Both the position numbers and the translations under genes were made by a program. Positions 6,483 to 14,481 of a DNA stretch of 25,259 nt are shown here, one piece after another. Source of the stretch: an uncultured Collinsella sp. (GTDB lineage Bacteria > Actinomycetota > Coriobacteriia > Coriobacteriales > Coriobacteriaceae); the NCBI GenBank assembly GCA_958403205.1, contig CATXWM010000029.1:1-25259 (forward strand). The letters run 5' to 3'. Below the pieces are notes generated by a model that had not been told where the DNA came from, searched no databases, and worked only from the letters and a program-made list of their open reading frames with translations. Each line of letters begins with the position of its first letter. Position 1 is the first letter of the stretch.

Positions 6483-8246
6483 ATGAAGGCACTCTACAAT
6501 GACGGTTCGGTGGCCGAGCTCCCGCAGGACGAGGTCACGCACGTCATCCGCCACTCTGCTGCGCACATCATGGCGCAGGCCATCAAGCGCCTCTATCCCG
6601 AGGCCGACTTTGCCTACGGCCCCGCGACCGACAATGGCTTCTACTACGACGTCGACCTGCCCGAGGGCGTCAAGATCAGCGAGGACGACTTGCCTGCGAT
6701 CGAGGCCGAGATGAAAAAGATCGTCAAGGAGAACCTCAAGTTTTCCGTGTACGAGAAGCCCCGCGCCGAGGCCATCGCCCTTATGGAGGAGCGCGGCGAG
6801 AAGTACAAGGTCGAGCACATCGGCGACCTGGACGACGACGCCCGCATCACCTTCTACCAGCAGGGCGACTACATCGACATGTGTGTCGGCCCCCACATCT
6901 GCTACACCAAGGCGCTGAAGGCCTTTAAGCTCACCGGCGTCTCGGGCGCCTACTGGAAGGGCGACAAGGACAACAAGATGCTCACCCGCATCAACGGCGT
7001 CGCCTTTGCCACCAAGGAAGAGCTTGACGAGCACATGCACATGCTGGAGGAGGCCAAGAAGCGCGACCACCGCAAGATCGGCCGCGAGATGGACCTCTTT
7101 ATGATGCGCGACGAAGCCCCCGGCTTCCCGTTCTTCCTGCCCAACGGCATGATCCTTAAGAACACGCTGCTGGACTACTGGCGCGAGATCCACCATAAGG
7201 CCGGCTACGTGGAGATCTCCACGCCGCTCATCATGAACAAGCAGCTGTGGAAGACCTCGGGCCACTGGGACCACTACAAGGACAACATGTACTCCACCGT
7301 CATCGACGACGAAGAGTACTGCATTAAGCCCATGAACTGCCCGGGCGGCGTGCTGGTGTACGCCTCCAAGCCGCACTCCTACCGCGAACTGCCCATTCGC
7401 GCCGGCGAGATTGGCCTGGTGCACCGCCACGAGCTGCGCGGCGCCCTGCACGGCCTGTTCCGCGTGCGCTGCTTTAACCAGGACGACGCCCATCTGTTTG
7501 TGCGTCCCGACCAGCTGACCGACGAGATCGTGGGCGTGGTCAACCTCATCGACTCCGTGTACCAAAAGTTTGGCTTTAAGTACCACGTTGAGCTTTCCAC
7601 CCGCCCCGAGGACTCCATGGGTTCGGACGAGGATTGGGCTCGCGCCGAGGAGGGCCTGCGCACTGCTCTGGAGCAGCTGGGCATGGACTATGAGGTCAAC
7701 GAGGGCGACGGCGCCTTCTACGGCCCCAAGATCGACTTCCACCTGGAGGACTCGCTCGGCCGTACCTGGCAGTGCGGTACCGTCCAGCTTGACTTCCAGA
7801 TGCCGCTCAACTTTGACCTGGAGTACGTGGACGCCGACGGCACCAAGAAGCGCCCCATCATGCTGCACCGCGTATGCTTTGGCTCCATCGAGCGCTTCAT
7901 CGGTATTCTGATTGAGCATTTTGCGGGCAAGTTCCCCACCTGGCTGGCTCCCGTGCAGGTCAAGGCGCTTCCCGTCTCTGAGAAGAGCCGTGACTACGCC
8001 CACGAGGTGTGCGCCAAGCTGGAGAAGGCCGGCATTCGCGTGGTCTGCGACGACCGCGACGAGAAGATCGGCTATAAGATCCGCGAGGCCCGCAGCATCG
8101 ACCGTGTGCCCTACATGCTTATCCTGGGCGAAAAGGAGGTCGAGGCCGGCAACATTTCCGTCCGCGATCGCTCCAACGAGACCGTTCAGATGAGCGTTGA
8201 CGAGTTTGTTGCCAAGGTGCTCGAGGAGATCAAGACCCGCGCCTAA
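6483..8246 (+). CDS. thrS: Threonyl-tRNA synthetase lacking the TGS domain
   Basis: Charges tRNA-Thr with threonine in the cytoplasm. The protein has 587 residues against about 640 in Escherichia coli because the N-terminal TGS domain is absent: the editing-domain motif HSAAH is already at residues 24-28, with its partner C134/H138 (CVGPH). The editing domain covers about 1-190, the class II catalytic core about 215-480 and the anticodon-binding domain about 490-587. Catalytic landmarks are MNCPGG, motif 2 as FRVRCFNQDDAHLF (cysteine where many family members have glycine) and motif 3 GSIERFIGILIEH. I chose ATG 6483 because AGGAG lies about 10 bases upstream; the open frame runs back to 6372, but this would place the start ahead of the promoter. 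Two strong terminators follow. Confidence 0.97.
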   Translation: MKALYNDGSVAELPQDEVTHVIRHSAAHIMAQAIKRLYPEADFAYGPATDNGFYYDVDLPEGVKISEDDLPAIEAEMKKIVKENLKFSVYEKPRAEAIALMEERGEKYKVEHIGDLDDDARITFYQQGDYIDMCVGPHICYTKALKAFKLTGVSGAYWKGDKDNKMLTRINGVAFATKEELDEHMHMLEEAKKRDHRKIGREMDLFMMRDEAPGFPFFLPNGMILKNTLLDYWREIHHKAGYVEISTPLIMNKQLWKTSGHWDHYKDNMYSTVIDDEEYCIKPMNCPGGVLVYASKPHSYRELPIRAGEIGLVHRHELRGALHGLFRVRCFNQDDAHLFVRPDQLTDEIVGVVNLIDSVYQKFGFKYHVELSTRPEDSMGSDEDWARAEEGLRTALEQLGMDYEVNEGDGAFYGPKIDFHLEDSLGRTWQCGTVQLDFQMPLNFDLEYVDADGTKKRPIMLHRVCFGSIERFIGILIEHFAGKFPTWLAPVQVKALPVSEKSRDYAHEVCAKLEKAGIRVVCDDRDEKIGYKIREARSIDRVPYMLILGEKEVEAGNISVRDRSNETVQMSVDEFVAKVLEEIKTRA

Positions 8247-8269
8247 GGCAAACTTCACAACAATTAACA

Positions 8270-8303
8270 AAGGCGACCGTCCACACAGGGCGGTCGCCTT
8301 TTT
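8270..8303 (+). terminator. Intrinsic terminator after thrS
   Basis: A 10-bp stem, AAGGCGACCG (8270-8279) with CGGTCGCCTT (8291-8300), is followed by a run of T residues to 8303. It begins 23 bases past the thrS stop. Confidence 0.92.
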
Positions 8304-8317
8304 CATGCCCAAATAAG

Positions 8318-8346
8318 AAAAGCCGCTGGTTGAGCGGCTTTTTTTT
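8318..8346 (+). terminator. Second intrinsic terminator, back-to-back with the first
   Basis: AAAGCCGCT (8318-8326) pairs with AGCGGCTTT across a 5-base loop and runs into eight or more T residues. On the other strand the A-run ahead of the stem could serve leftward transcription. The doubled terminators insulate thrS from the polysaccharide locus. Confidence 0.88.
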
Positions 8347-8355
8347 GTTGCACAA

Positions 8356-8485
8356 AAAGGTACAGATTTTTGTAGAGGGGTATGTAGATGTACTTACTAG
8401 CAGTACATTTTGCGTAATCTGGGCAAACGCTGATTAATTGCTCGTATAATGTCGTCTGTCGAAAGATACAAAAACCTGTACTTTT
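8356..8485. promoter_or_regulatory. Inverted-repeat-flanked promoter segment (candidate invertible switch)
   Basis: Positions 8356-8374 and 8467-8485 are reverse complements at 17 of 19 bases, including GTACAG and TTTTTGTA. They enclose 92 bases (8375-8466) that contain the only good -10 box upstream of the NusG-like gene and a smaller perfect palindrome, ATGTACT/AGTACAT (8388-8394 with 8402-8408). This is the layout of phase-variable promoters that control capsule loci in gut bacteria. An alternative is an operator with four TGTAC half-sites (8360-8364, 8389-8393, 8403-8407, 8477-8481). No recombinase gene is in the window. Confidence 0.5.
8445..8450 (+). promoter_or_regulatory. -10 box of the polysaccharide locus promoter
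   Basis: A perfect TATAAT; transcription would begin near 8457 and read rightward through the right arm of the inverted repeat into the NusG-like gene, with a leader of about 115 bases. The -35 region (around 8422-8427, GGCAAA) is poor, so an activator or a very regulated promoter is plausible. Confidence 0.6.
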
Positions 8486-8572
8486 GCGACTGCGCCTAGC
8501 TGCGAGCGAGAAGCCTGTTCTAAACGCTCCTGCATTTGCGTGCATCGCAAAGCTAAAAGAGGGGGCGAGAAC

Positions 8573-9163
8573 ATGGAACAGACGGCACGGCGCCAAGAGC
8601 AGCTGCCAGGCGCATTTAACGGCGTCACCACCAACAGCCGGCACGGCCGCGTCCGCTGGTATCTGGTCCACACCCCCAATGGAAAAGAGCGTGAGACCTG
8701 CGAAAAGGTCCGCCGCATAATCCCGCACAACCTGATGCAGGACGCTTTTGTGATGCAAAAGGAGTTCTGGTTTAAGCGGGACGGCGCATGGTCGCTCCAA
8801 ACCAAACCCATGTACAAGGAATATTTCTTCGTCGCCACGTACGATGCTGCCGCGCTCGATAGGGCTTTGGCTCAGTTGAGCTTTGGCTGTCGCATCGCCG
8901 GCAGTAGGGAGCGGGCGTACATGCCCATGCCGGACGATGCGCAGGATTGGTACCGCAGCGTTCTGGATGACGACGGCGTGGTACGCAACAGCGTCGCACG
9001 CATAGAAGACGGCGTGTTGCACATAGAGCAGGGGCCCTTGGTGGGGCAAGAGGCCCGTGTAAAGAAGATCGACCGTCATAAGCGCTGGTGCCTGGTGGAC
9101 GTGGGCGAGGGCGACTCCACATTTAGGGAGCTGCTACCGCTCGACGTTCCCAGCAAGACGTAA
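8573..9163 (+). CDS. loaP: LoaP-like specialised NusG paralogue (transcription antiterminator)
   Basis: A 196-residue NusG-family protein. The N-terminal NGN domain starts at VRWYLVHTPNGKER (residues 27-40) and runs to about 118. A linker and a C-terminal KOW domain (IEQGPLVGQEARVKKI, about 151-178) follow. Such paralogues (LoaP, RfaH and UpxY families) bind RNA polymerase and let it read through terminators in long polysaccharide operons. Its place as first gene of this locus fits that role exactly. Start ATG 8573 has GAGGGGG about 9 bases upstream; a longer frame from 8540 is less likely. Assigning LoaP rather than another NusG-paralogue subfamily is an inference from taxon and context. I found no RfaH-type ops sequence in the gap to the next gene. 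Confidence 0.8.
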   Translation: MEQTARRQEQLPGAFNGVTTNSRHGRVRWYLVHTPNGKERETCEKVRRIIPHNLMQDAFVMQKEFWFKRDGAWSLQTKPMYKEYFFVATYDAAALDRALAQLSFGCRIAGSRERAYMPMPDDAQDWYRSVLDDDGVVRNSVARIEDGVLHIEQGPLVGQEARVKKIDRHKRWCLVDVGEGDSTFRELLPLDVPSKT

Positions 9164-9241
9164 GGGAGACGTTGCACCGACTATTCGTTTGCATTTTTGA
9201 ATTTACCGATTGGGGGATCCCTGGGGAACGGGGACGTAAGT

Positions 9242-9949
9242 TTGACTGTGGCTGCTAAGGAAATGACAGAGAGCTGTGCATCAATGGGGGATGCACTAGC
9301 TATTAAAGAGATTAAGCCGAGCGGTACGCTTGGTTACCGCTTTATTAAGAGGCTGTTTGATCTGGTGTTCAGTCTTTTGATGAGCGTACTGCTGCTTATT
9401 CCTATCGCCATCGTGTGCGTGCTCATTAGTCTCGAATCGCCCGGCAGCCCCATGTATACGCAAGAGCGCGTCGGCAGAGGCGGAAGGACTATCAAGATTT
9501 TTAAGCTTCGTAGTATGGTCGCCGATGCTGGCGATGTACAGAAGTATCTGAGTCCCGAGCAGCTACATCAGTGGGAAGTCGAACGCAAGGTTGACGATGA
9601 CCCTCGTATTACCAAGATTGGTCAGTTTATTCGTAAGTGCTCTATCGACGAGATGCCTCAGTTCCTGAACGTGCTTAACGGCGATCTTTCCGTTATTGGA
9701 CCGCGTCCCATTACAAGGGATGAGCTTGAACAGCACTTTTCCGACGAGGAAAAGGCTGAGCTGCTCTCTGTTCAGCCCGGTATTACTGGTCTGTGGCAGG
9801 CAACCGATCGTAATGAGGCAACCTTCGAGAGCGGCCTGCGCCAGAAGATTGAGCTTCGCTATGTCCAAAACCGTTGTTTTGCGATGGATTGGAAGTGCTT
9901 TACTGGCACTTTTGGTGCCATGTTTGGAAAGAAGAGAACGGGACGATAG
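9242..9949 (+). CDS. Initiating sugar-phosphate transferase (undecaprenyl-phosphate sugar phosphotransferase)
   Basis: Transfers the first sugar-1-phosphate to undecaprenyl phosphate at the inner face of the membrane, starting repeat-unit synthesis. About 235 residues: one hydrophobic segment (LFDLVFSLLMSVLLLIPIAIVCVLI) and then the bacterial sugar transferase domain with FKLRSM, DDPRITKIGQFIRKCSIDEMPQFLNVLNGDLSVIGPRP split across its middle, and PGITGLWQATDRN. It is the short, single-pass form, without the large multi-spanning N-terminal half of WbaP. The start is uncertain: TTG 9242 has GGGGACG 7 bases upstream; the open frame continues to TTG 9197 without a ribosome site, and GTG 9248 or ATG 9263 are also possible. 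It follows the NusG-like gene by 78 bases and leads a tightly packed gene run. Confidence 0.88.
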   Translation: MTVAAKEMTESCASMGDALAIKEIKPSGTLGYRFIKRLFDLVFSLLMSVLLLIPIAIVCVLISLESPGSPMYTQERVGRGGRTIKIFKLRSMVADAGDVQKYLSPEQLHQWEVERKVDDDPRITKIGQFIRKCSIDEMPQFLNVLNGDLSVIGPRPITRDELEQHFSDEEKAELLSVQPGITGLWQATDRNEATFESGLRQKIELRYVQNRCFAMDWKCFTGTFGAMFGKKRTGR

Positions 9950-10783
9950 ATGCAGACAAACTTTTCGTCTTCTTACAGTGTGTTGATGAGCATTTACAAA
10001 AAAGAAAATCCTGCCTTTTTAATTCAAGCTTTAGACAGCATGCTGAATCAAACGGTTTCTCCTGCCGAGATCGTCATGGTCAAGGATGGTCCGCTTACGC
10101 ATGAGCTTGAAGACGTGCTCCAAGATTATGACTTCCTGCATCCCGGACTGTTCAATTTTGTTTCGTATGAAAAAAACCATGGACTTGGGTATGCACTGCG
10201 CCAAGGCATCCTTGCTTGCTCTAACGAAATTGTTGCACGCATGGACACTGATGATATAGCTCGTCCGGATCGTATGGAGAAACAGCTTGCCGCTATTGAT
10301 AGTGGTCTCGATATGGTCGGAAGCGATGTTATCGAATTCGTCACGACTCCCAATGAACCTGTTGCGGCCACAGATCTTCCCAAGGGCATCGACGCTATAC
10401 GTTCTTATTCCAAAAGGCGAAATCCCTTTCGTCATCCTCCTATGACGTTTAGAAAGTCGAAAGTCATGGAGGCTGGTAACTACAGTTCCGATTTTCTCTA
10501 CTTTGAGGATTGGGACCTTTTTAACAGGATGCTCGCATGTGGCTGCAAGGCGGATAACCTGAAGGAACCGCTTGTTGCGATGCGCGTTAGTGGGGATTTC
10601 TATGCTCGCAGGGGGGGCTCGCAGTATCTTAAGTACGCTAAAGCATTTAAGCGTGCTCAAGTTGAGCGTGGCTATTTCACAAAATGCGATTATATCTGTT
10701 CTTATTTACCGCATGCCGTCGTCTGTCTGATGCCAAATTCCGTTAGAGCGTTGATATATCGTTTTGTTCTCAGGAGGTCTTAG
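9950..10783 (+). CDS. Family 2 glycosyltransferase (AmsE/WaaE-like)
   Basis: A 277-residue GT-A fold enzyme that should add one sugar from a nucleotide donor to the lipid-linked repeat unit in the cytoplasm. The N-terminus has the donor-binding strand SVLMSIYKKENP, AEIVMVKDG, and the acidic DxD-type metal site RMDTDDIARPDRM; further on are FRHPPMTFRKS and YFEDWDLFNRML, typical of amylovoran/colanic-type family 2 enzymes. Residues about 235-277 are the C-terminal tail with a hydrophobic patch near VVCLMP. Start ATG 9950 directly follows the upstream stop (TAG then ATG), with GGGACG as ribosome site, so the two are translationally coupled. Sugar donor and linkage cannot be predicted. Confidence 0.87.
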   Translation: MQTNFSSSYSVLMSIYKKENPAFLIQALDSMLNQTVSPAEIVMVKDGPLTHELEDVLQDYDFLHPGLFNFVSYEKNHGLGYALRQGILACSNEIVARMDTDDIARPDRMEKQLAAIDSGLDMVGSDVIEFVTTPNEPVAATDLPKGIDAIRSYSKRRNPFRHPPMTFRKSKVMEAGNYSSDFLYFEDWDLFNRMLACGCKADNLKEPLVAMRVSGDFYARRGGSQYLKYAKAFKRAQVERGYFTKCDYICSYLPHAVVCLMPNSVRALIYRFVLRRS

Positions 10784-10787
10784 ATAT

Positions 10788-11780
10788 ATGGCTTCTGATG
10801 TTGCTAAGCCTCTGGTTAGTGTCATTGTCCCCATGTACAACGTGGGTATGTTCGCGCTTCCTTGCGTAAACTCATTGCTTGGTCAGACTTATTCGAATAT
10901 CGAATATATTATTGTGGATGATGGATGTACTGATAATACTATTGATCTTATTGAAGATGCCGTTGGATCAGACACGCGATTTAAGATTTTGCATAAGGAA
11001 AACGGCGGTCTTTCTTCTGCTCGTAACTTTGGTACTCAAAGGTGCCACGGCGATTATGTCATGTATGTTGATGGGGACGATTTGATTGATTCGCGAACTG
11101 TTGAGTTGATGGTCGAAGCGGCTGACAAGTATCAAGTTTCGCTCGTTATCGGCTCCTTTGCGAAGACGCCTGTTCTTGATAACTATAAGATGGGGCAGAA
11201 TGTAGAATTCCATGTTGAATCTGGAATTGAGCATTTACGAAAATTACTTTTATTAAGCGGTGAGAGCGGCTCTGCGTGCGGAAAGCTCTTTGAACGATCT
11301 CTTATTAACGACCTTGTCTTTCCTGAGGGGCAGCTCTTCGAAGACATGGGCGTAATTGCTAAAATTTGTTCCAAAATTCAAAAGGTTGCATTCTCTGATG
11401 CGTGCTTTTATGCATACGTGACGAGACCTGGTTCCATTACAACGCTCAGAAAGCAGGGTTCCAAGCATGCTAAAGACATGGACAGGACTATTGAGACTGT
11501 TCGACGATTTGCCGGGTCTGAATTTCAGGGCGAGTTTGAGTGTTTTCAATCATTCTGTACGCTCCGCGTTGCAATGAGGGTTGATCCGGACGGATTTGAT
11601 AGTAAGGCTGACGCCCAGAAATATTTGAGGAATGCTCGAGGGCTTGCCTGGAGGGCGTCGAGGAACCCACATGCTTGTTCAAAATGGAGGTTACGCTGTG
11701 CTCTCTTTTCTATCTCTCCTAGGGTTCATAACGCTTTCTATGCGTTATATGCTGCAATTTCTGGTAAGGCTATCGGGTAA
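10788..11780 (+). CDS. Family 2 glycosyltransferase
   Basis: A 330-residue family 2 enzyme. PLVSVIVPMYNVG near the N-terminus, EYIIVDDGCTDNT, HKENGGLSSARNFG and the metal-binding YVDGDDLIDS are all in order; the acceptor half contains GSACGKLFERSLI and LFEDMGVIAKI, as in EpsJ/CpsJ-type enzymes. I use ATG 10788 because a perfect AGGAGGT lies at 10772-10778, 9 bases upstream; this site sits inside the end of the preceding gene, whose stop is only 5 bases before the start. The frame opens at 10764 but that start has no ribosome site. It is the second glycosyltransferase of the locus and is followed by a 194-base gap before the polymerase. Specificity unknown. Confidence 0.88.
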   Translation: MASDVAKPLVSVIVPMYNVGMFALPCVNSLLGQTYSNIEYIIVDDGCTDNTIDLIEDAVGSDTRFKILHKENGGLSSARNFGTQRCHGDYVMYVDGDDLIDSRTVELMVEAADKYQVSLVIGSFAKTPVLDNYKMGQNVEFHVESGIEHLRKLLLLSGESGSACGKLFERSLINDLVFPEGQLFEDMGVIAKICSKIQKVAFSDACFYAYVTRPGSITTLRKQGSKHAKDMDRTIETVRRFAGSEFQGEFECFQSFCTLRVAMRVDPDGFDSKADAQKYLRNARGLAWRASRNPHACSKWRLRCALFSISPRVHNAFYALYAAISGKAIG

Positions 11781-11804
11781 CTCCTGTGATAAAAGGTTGA
11801 TAAG

Positions 11805-11972
11805 GTGAGTTTTTCTATTAGCGCGCATCTGTTTAACGTTACTGAATGCCATGGCAGCTTTTTGTATAACATCTATTTTCAAGATGTGTTTAACTGCTGT
11901 GTTGGTGTTTTCGACGTGGTTTCGACCGGAGGTAAATCGACGGTTTACAAACGATATGCAAAGCAGGTGTAG
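11805..11972 (+). CDS. Possible 55-residue small protein or remnant
   Basis: A frame starting with GTG at 11805 (AAAGG 8 bases upstream) runs to TAG at 11970-11972, two bases before the polymerase ATG. It nearly fills the 194-base gap between a glycosyltransferase and the polymerase. The product has three cysteines (one in TECHG, a pair in NCCVGV) and ends VVSTGGKSTVYKRYAKQV. I do not recognise it. It could be a real small protein, the fossil end of a lost glycan gene, or chance; packing and ribosome site favour expression. Confidence 0.35.
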   Translation: MSFSISAHLFNVTECHGSFLYNIYFQDVFNCCVGVFDVVSTGGKSTVYKRYAKQV

Positions 11973-11974
11973 AG

Positions 11975-13090
11975 ATGCCAATCTATTTCATTGCCTTTGT
12001 GTCCCATATTGCATTGCTATATTTTTCGGTAAAGATACCTAATAAGCGCGTCAGTTTTCTTCTAGCGGTTATCGCGGTTCTCCCCCTTTGTTTGGTGGCG
12101 GGGCTGCGCGATGCATCTGTCGGTACCGATACCTCGGCATATCCTCTCAGGTGTTTTTACGCCTCGCAGTATTATTCGCTCACAGGTGCTATGGGTGCTT
12201 GCTCAGATCAAGAGCCGCTATTCGTAATTCTCTTCTGGATTCTGGGGAGACTGACTGGTGATTTCCACGCTGTTCTTTTTCTTTGTGAAGCCATCGTTCT
12301 CCTTCCCTATATTTTAGTTGTTAGGAAGTTGTATCCTCGCGGGTATCCTGTCGTAGGTTTCTTTCTTTGTTTCGTTGTGTTCGGTTATACGTTAAACATA
12401 ATTAGGCAATGTCTTGCTACTAGTATGCTCGTCATGATGCTCTATGAGCTGTTCCGTGAGAAGCGCGTCCCCGCTATTGTTTATTTGGCTCTTGCAGTTG
12501 GCTTTCACAAAATGTCTATCATAGGACTTTTAATTTGGATTATTTATATTTCATGCTTCAACCGCAGACAAGAACGTTCATACAAGACCGTTGCACTTCT
12601 TGCATGCGTTGGCGTTATCATTTTTGCTATTTGTGTGATTATGATTGGACCGGATGTAATGGAACTCGTGTCTCTATTTACGTCGTCATATAGCTTTCAG
12701 ATCAAACACGCTGGAATGGGCTCATTTAATATCACAATGCTTATTTATTTTCTATTTTGCCTTGCTATATGGATGTTGGGTAGTAAGGGTTTGACCACGA
12801 GCATTGATCGATGGACACTTAATTTTTATACGAGCTGTGGCATAATTTCTTCCTTATTCGCTCAATTTGCGAGCATCAGTCCTGAGCTAATTCGACTCAG
12901 TTTCCCTTTTCTTTTCATTTCAGGTTTGGTTTACCCCTTTTTATCTGAAAACCTTGGTAGAGAGCGGTTTCTAACTGGAACTCTGGGCTTTTTATTTTTC
13001 GTGTTTTATTTTGTCATTACGTTTGTATATGGCGGCAGCTGCGATCTTTTTCCGTATTCGTCGGCGCTATTAGGAGTTATTTATGCATGA
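11975..13090 (+). CDS. EpsG-family polysaccharide polymerase (Wzy-type)
   Basis: A 371-residue integral membrane protein with about ten hydrophobic segments. It most likely joins flipped repeat units at the outer face of the membrane. The family mark is the loop after the second segment, GLRDASVGTDTSAY (about residues 43-56), which matches the RDxxVGTDT signature of EpsG proteins. A further loop carries RQCLATSMLVMMLYE and a GFHKMS stretch, the latter also typical (histidine in a hydrophobic setting). Start ATG 11975 follows AGGTG closely. Its last 8 bases overlap the next glycosyltransferase. Wzy-type proteins diverge quickly, so the assignment rests on the motif, topology and context, which agree. 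Confidence 0.85.
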   Translation: MPIYFIAFVSHIALLYFSVKIPNKRVSFLLAVIAVLPLCLVAGLRDASVGTDTSAYPLRCFYASQYYSLTGAMGACSDQEPLFVILFWILGRLTGDFHAVLFLCEAIVLLPYILVVRKLYPRGYPVVGFFLCFVVFGYTLNIIRQCLATSMLVMMLYELFREKRVPAIVYLALAVGFHKMSIIGLLIWIIYISCFNRRQERSYKTVALLACVGVIIFAICVIMIGPDVMELVSLFTSSYSFQIKHAGMGSFNITMLIYFLFCLAIWMLGSKGLTTSIDRWTLNFYTSCGIISSLFAQFASISPELIRLSFPFLFISGLVYPFLSENLGRERFLTGTLGFLFFVFYFVITFVYGGSCDLFPYSSALLGVIYA

Positions 13091-14078
13091 CGAAACGCCT
13101 GACATCAGTATTGTTGTACCGGTATATAACACCGAGCGTTTTCTTCCCGCTTGTCTGGAATCTATTGATATTCAAGGGACCGGCTCTTTTGAGGTGATTC
13201 TTGTGGATGATGGTTCCACCGATGGATCTCCCGAGATTTGCGATGCTTATTGCGATAAGCGTGAGAGAGCCTTCGTTATTCATAAGGACAACGAAGGTCT
13301 TCTCGCTGCACGTCGAGACGGTCTTCGTAAGGCGAGTGGGCGTTATATTCTTTCGCTCGACTCCGATGACGCTCTTCTTGAAGGCTGCATCAAAAAGGTA
13401 TGCGATGTAATTGCCTCGACTGGTGCTGATATCATTTCATTTGACTTTACCATGGGATTGATGCCTATTAAACCCTCGTTAAAAGTTGATATCTGTTCTG
13501 GTATGCATACGGGCGAATCTTTTGATGCTGTTAAAAACCTGTTGTGCGGATGCGATTTCAATAGCGTTTGGAATAAGGTCATTCGGAGAGATTTGTTTGC
13601 CAGTGATGAGTGGTACTCGAAACGAGTTGGCCTTATGCACGGTGAGGATCTTTGTCAACTTCTTCCTGTTTTCGATATTGCAAAGAGTTTATTTCACATT
13701 GACGAGCCGCTTTACTACTATCGTCAGCATGGCGCTAATAGTACGAAGCAGTTTAAAGAGGATCAGATAACTGATTGGAGCTTTGTAAGCGACGAGTTGA
13801 TTCGTTATGCGAGTGAATGGTCGAGCGATTCAGTAAAAAATGCCAAAAGGGGTATCTGTCGACACTATTGTGATCTTGATGAAGTTCTTTGGCATTGTGA
13901 AGTGGATAAAGAGGTGAAAAGGCAATTTGATAAAACAATTAAAAGCGAGTATCAGAGTCGAATCAGCAATTGTCCGGACTTAGTTCATAGTCTTGTTTTG
14001 TCAAATTGCAGTATCGTTTCTTTTTCTGCTCGGCACTTACTAAGCTGCTTTAAATGTCTCCGTCGTCTATTTGTATAA
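13083..14078 (+). CDS. Family 2 glycosyltransferase
   Basis: A 331-residue family 2 enzyme of the same broad type as its neighbours. Motifs in order are ISIVVPVYNTERFL, EVILVDDGSTDGSPEICD, HKDNEGLLAARRDGL and the metal-binding LDSDDALLEGC; the acceptor half has SVWNKVIRRDLF and MHGEDLCQLLP. The ATG at 13083 overlaps the polymerase stop by 8 bases, with GGAG 7 bases upstream inside the polymerase gene, so translation is coupled. The C-terminal 90 residues (from about WSSDSVKNAKRG) are AT-rich, less conserved sequence. After it the gene order breaks for about 400 bases. Donor sugar and linkage unknown. Confidence 0.87.
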   Translation: MHDETPDISIVVPVYNTERFLPACLESIDIQGTGSFEVILVDDGSTDGSPEICDAYCDKRERAFVIHKDNEGLLAARRDGLRKASGRYILSLDSDDALLEGCIKKVCDVIASTGADIISFDFTMGLMPIKPSLKVDICSGMHTGESFDAVKNLLCGCDFNSVWNKVIRRDLFASDEWYSKRVGLMHGEDLCQLLPVFDIAKSLFHIDEPLYYYRQHGANSTKQFKEDQITDWSFVSDELIRYASEWSSDSVKNAKRGICRHYCDLDEVLWHCEVDKEVKRQFDKTIKSEYQSRISNCPDLVHSLVLSNCSIVSFSARHLLSCFKCLRRLFV

Positions 14079-14481
14079 TGCAGGTCATTATTGCTTTTTT
14101 CTAATATATTTAGTTGGAGCATTATTAGTCCTGACCGAGCTTGTCCTTAGCTTTCAATTAAGTGACAAGAATTTACGATTGAACCGATATCAAAGGTTCA
14201 GTCTTGTCGTGCGGTGTATTCATTCCTTGGGCTTTAGTTATTTCGGTCGATGCTTAGAAGCTGGTCTTTGCACGTTTTTTCAAAGAAGTTCTCCAACGCC
14301 CCCATGGTCTGGGTGAGCCAATAGACGCTTTCGTTTGTGATTTATTGTTTGTAGTCTATTCCTCTATGGGGTGCCGTCTGCGATTGGTCTTGTTGATTGC
14401 ATGTTGGGGCATCATAACTTAAATGTCCGAATTGATGGAAGCGCATATTTATTCGACTTTGAAGATGGGAGGAGTCAATTG
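14079..14481 (+). other. Gap inside the polysaccharide locus, possibly a decayed gene
   Basis: About 400 AT-rich bases in an otherwise tightly packed gene run. Three short overlapping frames read through it: one hydrophobic stretch at 14071-14316, a second at about 14269-14421, and one from 14341 that runs into the next gene. None has a ribosome site or a recognisable family. The pattern of partial frames handing over to each other resembles a gene broken by frameshifts, but I cannot name the ancestor. Confidence 0.35.

Noticed and set aside
6225..8312. A 695-codon open frame on the minus strand
   Set aside because: It is antisense to thrS; GC-rich codon bias opens the opposite frame. The product is a low-complexity Val/Leu/Ala/Asp string without domains, and it runs through the thrS terminator and promoter.
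9164..9241. RfaH-type ops element between the NusG-like gene and the sugar transferase
   Set aside because: No sequence resembling the ops consensus was found; only a short GGGGATCCC palindrome is present.
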